Shown in pieces: positions 9,303 to 12,044 of a DNA stretch of 12,044 bases. A model generated the notes under the pieces. The model made no database searches and was not told where the DNA came from. It worked only from the letters and a program-made list of their open reading frames with translations. The translations under genes were made by a program, and so were the position numbers. Each line of letters opens with the position of its first letter. The first letter of the stretch is position 1. Origin of the DNA: Hymenopellis radicata (Eukaryota > Basidiomycota > Agaricomycetes > Agaricales > Physalacriaceae); the NCBI GenBank assembly GCA_015501595.1, contig JADNRX010001255.1, positions 1-12,044 of the forward strand, given 5' to 3'.

Positions 9303-11282
9303 GGTCACCGGAGTCACGGAACGCGAATGAGTGTAGTAGCGTAGACGGCGGACGGTTTCACGCGCCAAATCCAAGTCCGAGTCGATCACATCTGGATAAC
9401 GCGACAGGAAGGGTGGGGCTCGAGCCATTGATCCGCAAAGCTTAACTGCAGTACCTAAACCATCTGATCACAGTAGCCGGCCTCGCGAGTTTCTACAGCT
9501 GGTGACGCCTGTGTGTGCCTAGTGTACATGAAAAAAGTGTATTGGAGGTTTGGTCAAGGTTTTGGTGGCGTTTAGCTTCCTCTGAAAGGCTCAGAGCAGA
9601 CAATGTCAGCTTAGAAAATGCGGCAACACCACTCAGATCTCCGAAGGCTGGACAACAAGATGAGAAAGCATCTCCCAAAGGCAATGCGGACGACATACCA
9701 GATCGAGCAACGTGGCTAGTATTGAAACTTTGTGATGGACGTACACAACAAAGGCTTACTTGCGGCTTGAGCGGCGCTGTCAATTCTCACGCCCTACCCC
9801 GAGTCTGATACAATCATTTTTCTTGGTGGACTTTGAACGAATCTTCCTCTTGGCTGCACAACTTCGGACTCGAGTGGCTATATTCCATCGGCTTTTTCAA
9901 AAAGAACGGCCTTCCTCCTCCGATACAACCGCTGCCTATGTCCCTCCGTTTGGCGGCCCTCCGTGCGCGTTGGCAATCGTTCAGTAGAAGCTGCTCTAAG
10001 TGATCCCCATCCTTGTATTACTGCTGCCAAACAATCATTTCGACTTGGATACTCACGCCACGTCAGATCACCATCGAACTGATTGCTCTTTGATCCTCCG
10101 CTACTCACGGCAAAAAATCCACCATAACAAAGCCAATCCGAATCACAGCCACCGTTAATCAGCACCCCAGGGTGGATTCACGGCAGCTGGCACGGAATGT
10201 GGCGGCGCCCCACAGAGTTGCGCGTCGGTACAGTTTTAACGCCAGACGTGCATCAGATTCGCTATCTTCTATCTTAATCGGGGCGCTAAAGTTTACCCAC
10301 TCAGATAATAATGCCCAGGAACACAGCAAGCGCGTATCCTCTACGTCGGTCCCTGTGGATCACGGACATGACTCTCGCGGAACTGTTCGTATGTTTTAAC
10401 GACTCACCATCCATCATCAGGTTCGCAACAAACATACGAGTTGTTGTTCATGATAGCCAGTAAAGTGTTAATCGAGTCTGGACTCCCGAGGACACGGAGC
10501 TTCACGTCGGATTTCTTCGCGGGGCTCAAGTTCCCTCAAACACTACCGCCGGTAGGTTACAGATTGCGATATGAGCGTTATCTCATAGATAAGTAACCGC
10601 TCCCAAGAAAATGCCAAGTTACGCTGAAACCAGCGCTCGAGATGTAAGCATACTCCTTAAGTGATGGCAGTGAGGATTATTCATGCAAGAGTAATTTTGG
10701 ATGTCCATTCGTTATCAATGTCTCTTATGTGGGGCGAGCTTTCCTCAGTTACAGTATCTAGACCGCCTTCACATAATAGATAACTGACATTCAGAATGGT
10801 CAAGACAATGACCTCAGTTTCGTCTACGGCATCTGAGAACGATCCGCAGCTATGAAAAGCGTTCTCGACGTCCCCGGTTGTTAATGTCTACAATTAGAGC
10901 TGCAGGCTTAAGCTAAGCTTAGGTCTAAGGTGGAGCACGCCGTCTGTGTAGACGCTTCGGGTTTGTGGTGAATGTATCCTGAGCTCTCTATAGCTATGGA
11001 TTGCTTATACACGTTAGATGGCCTGTCAGCAATAAGCTCAAGACAGTCCATACATTCATCTACGTATTCGTAATCATGATTGAGGTGTATTGAATACAAT
11101 GCAGTGGTAACGACCGAGATGAAAAAGCATGCTGGTGAGTGGGGAGGCGCAAATAGCAATATAATAGCTCAAAGCAAAATAGTAGGCGTATAGTAATGTA
11201 GCGGCAGACTGTACTTTTGCAGGGCGTCGTCTAAGGCCCGTAAACGAAGGGCGCGTGAAGCGAAGAGAAGACTAGGATGGGC
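9303..11282. other. Gene-poor intergenic region of about 2 kb
   Basis: This lies between the PKS promoter and the Hsp70 3' end. Open frames reach at most about 97 codons (9515-9808 plus, 9493-9783 minus, 9878-10165 minus, 10908-11159 minus). None has a recognisable motif, several overlap each other in antisense, and one begins only with GTG. I see no tRNA B-box and no transposase motif. A perfect 10-bp inverted repeat, TCGTATGTTT at 10387-10396 and its complement at 10430-10439, is the only structure noted. It probably holds the distal PKS promoter and the Hsp70 3' UTR. Confidence 0.6.
10387..10439. repeat. 10-bp perfect inverted repeat with 33-nt gap
   Basis: TCGTATGTTT at 10387-10396 is matched by AAACATACGA at 10430-10439. 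It stands about 1.2 kb upstream of the PKS start. It could be a binding site or hairpin, or chance; the sequence does not decide. Confidence 0.4.
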
Positions 11283-12044
11283 TTAGTCCTTCTTGGGGGG
11301 CTCCTCAGAGGATGTGGACTCTGATGATGATGCTGATTCTGATTCCTTGGCACGCTTCTCGTAGACCTGGGCGAGATGCATAAGAGATAGATAGACATGA
11401 GAAGCAATAGAAAGTACCTTTTGGAAGAGACCGAGGGATGCCTGTTGTGTCTCGTTGATCTTGGCGCGGATAGTCTCAGAGTCGACATCTGGGTCAGTAG
11501 CCTGTCCCCTGAGGGAAAGGGTACGGAGCTCAGCAATCAGATCAGTAACCTTCTCTGCCTCAACCTTGTCAATCTGGTCCTTGAATTCGTTCAAAGCTGG
11601 AGCCATTGTAAGTACCAGGATTAAAGAGAATCATGATAACGAACCCTTCTCGGTGTCAGCGCAGACGGAGTCAGCCTTGTTGGCCTCCTCGATAAGGTCC
11701 TTGCGGGCCTTGTCGGTCTCGGCGTACTGCTCAGCATCGGAAACCATCTTCTCAATGTCCTTGTCACTGAGGCCAGACGACGAAGCAATGGTCATGGACT
11801 GATCCTTGTTGGTAGCCTTGTCCTTCGCAGCGACGTTCACGATACCATCTCGGAGAGAATGAGAAACGGAATGACATGGACAGTTGCGAGAAACATACCA
11901 GCGTCAATGTCGAAAGTGATCTCGATCTGAGGGACACCCTTGGGCGCAGGAGGAATACCGACGAGGTTGAAGTTGCCGAGGAGCTTGTTGTCACGAACCA
12001 ATTCACGTTCACCTTGGTAGATTTTGACCTCAATGGCAGTCTGA
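11283..12044 (-). CDS. SSC1: Mitochondrial Hsp70 (Ssc1/mortalin type), C-terminal part
   Basis: This is an ATP-dependent chaperone of the mitochondrial matrix, a DnaK-type Hsp70 that drives protein import and folds imported proteins with Tim44, Mge1 and J-proteins. Exons on the minus strand are 12044-11899 (5' part outside the window), 11848-11645, 11596-11418 and 11366-11283, about 202 codons; introns are 50, 48 and 51 nt. The substrate-binding domain is seen as [19 protein letters not shown] and [18 protein letters not shown]. The helical lid follows as [20 protein letters not shown], then EANKAD and [17 protein letters not shown]. The tail is acidic and Ser-rich, ending EEPPKKD rather than the cytosolic EEVD or ER KDEL-type signals. 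That tail and the DnaK-like lid point to the mitochondrial form. I found no frame breaks. The N-terminal ATPase domain and presequence are outside the window, so targeting is inferred from family resemblance. Confidence 0.93.

Noticed and set aside
9493..9808. Overlapping antisense frames of about 96 codons
   Set aside because: No start context, splice pattern or family motif; the two strands are equally open, which argues for chance.
9878..10165. Minus-strand frame with a Gly/Ser-rich beginning
   Set aside because: It starts with GTG, not ATG, and has no recognisable domain; I could not build a convincing spliced gene.
10561..10600. Short hairpin TTATCT-CAT-AGATAA
   Set aside because: A 6-bp stem is expected by chance in AT-rich spacer and has no supporting context.
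10908..11159. Minus-strand frame of 83 codons downstream of Hsp70
   Set aside because: It is unrelated to Hsp70, has no recognisable motif, and lies where the Hsp70 3' UTR or spacer is expected.

Overview
This window looks like nuclear DNA of a filamentous basidiomycete, probably an Agaricomycete. Three protein genes lie in tandem, all transcribed from the minus strand. They carry many short introns of about 47-56 nt with fungal donors (GTAAGT, GTATGT, GTACGT) and pyrimidine-rich acceptors. The middle gene has the SAT-KS-AT-PT-ACP-ACP-TE order of a fungal non-reducing polyketide synthase. I saw no prokaryotic features, tRNA, rRNA, CRISPR array or recognisable intact mobile element.

Layout on the minus strand, from high to low coordinates: (1) 12044-11283 is the 3' end of a mitochondrial Hsp70 gene (Ssc1/mortalin type), with its 5' part outside the window. 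(2) 11282-9204 is about 2.1 kb with no supportable gene; the part next to the PKS holds its promoter, with a TATA-like box. (3) 9203-2648 is a complete non-reducing PKS gene of eight exons and about 2,060 codons, ending in an 18-codon terminal exon that is easily missed. (4) 2647-2088 holds the PKS 3' end and the ORC1 promoter, including three ACGCG cores of the kind bound by fungal G1/S factors. (5) 2087-1 is the 5' three quarters of ORC1, the largest origin recognition complex subunit: BAH domain, acidic/basic linker with CDK sites, then AAA+ Walker A and B. It runs off the left edge.

The PKS should build an aromatic polyketide from acetyl and malonyl units, and an orsellinic-acid-type product is the most likely guess. 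It sits alone between two housekeeping genes, with no tailoring enzyme, transporter or regulator in the window. ORC1 (replication licensing) and mitochondrial Hsp70 (protein import and folding) have no functional link to it.

The most striking property of the sequence is a set of single-base indels that break the reading frame inside strongly conserved protein segments. About 20 fall in roughly 1.25 kb over the KS/AT part of the PKS (about 7360-6110). Four more are spread over the next 2.7 kb of PKS and three lie in ORC1. All splice sites and catalytic motifs are otherwise intact, and an essential gene is affected too. The pattern looks more like a poorly polished, insertion-prone stretch of assembly than true decay, but a pseudogene cannot be excluded from sequence alone. 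I found no convincing new biological system; the findings below are specific oddities of these three genes.
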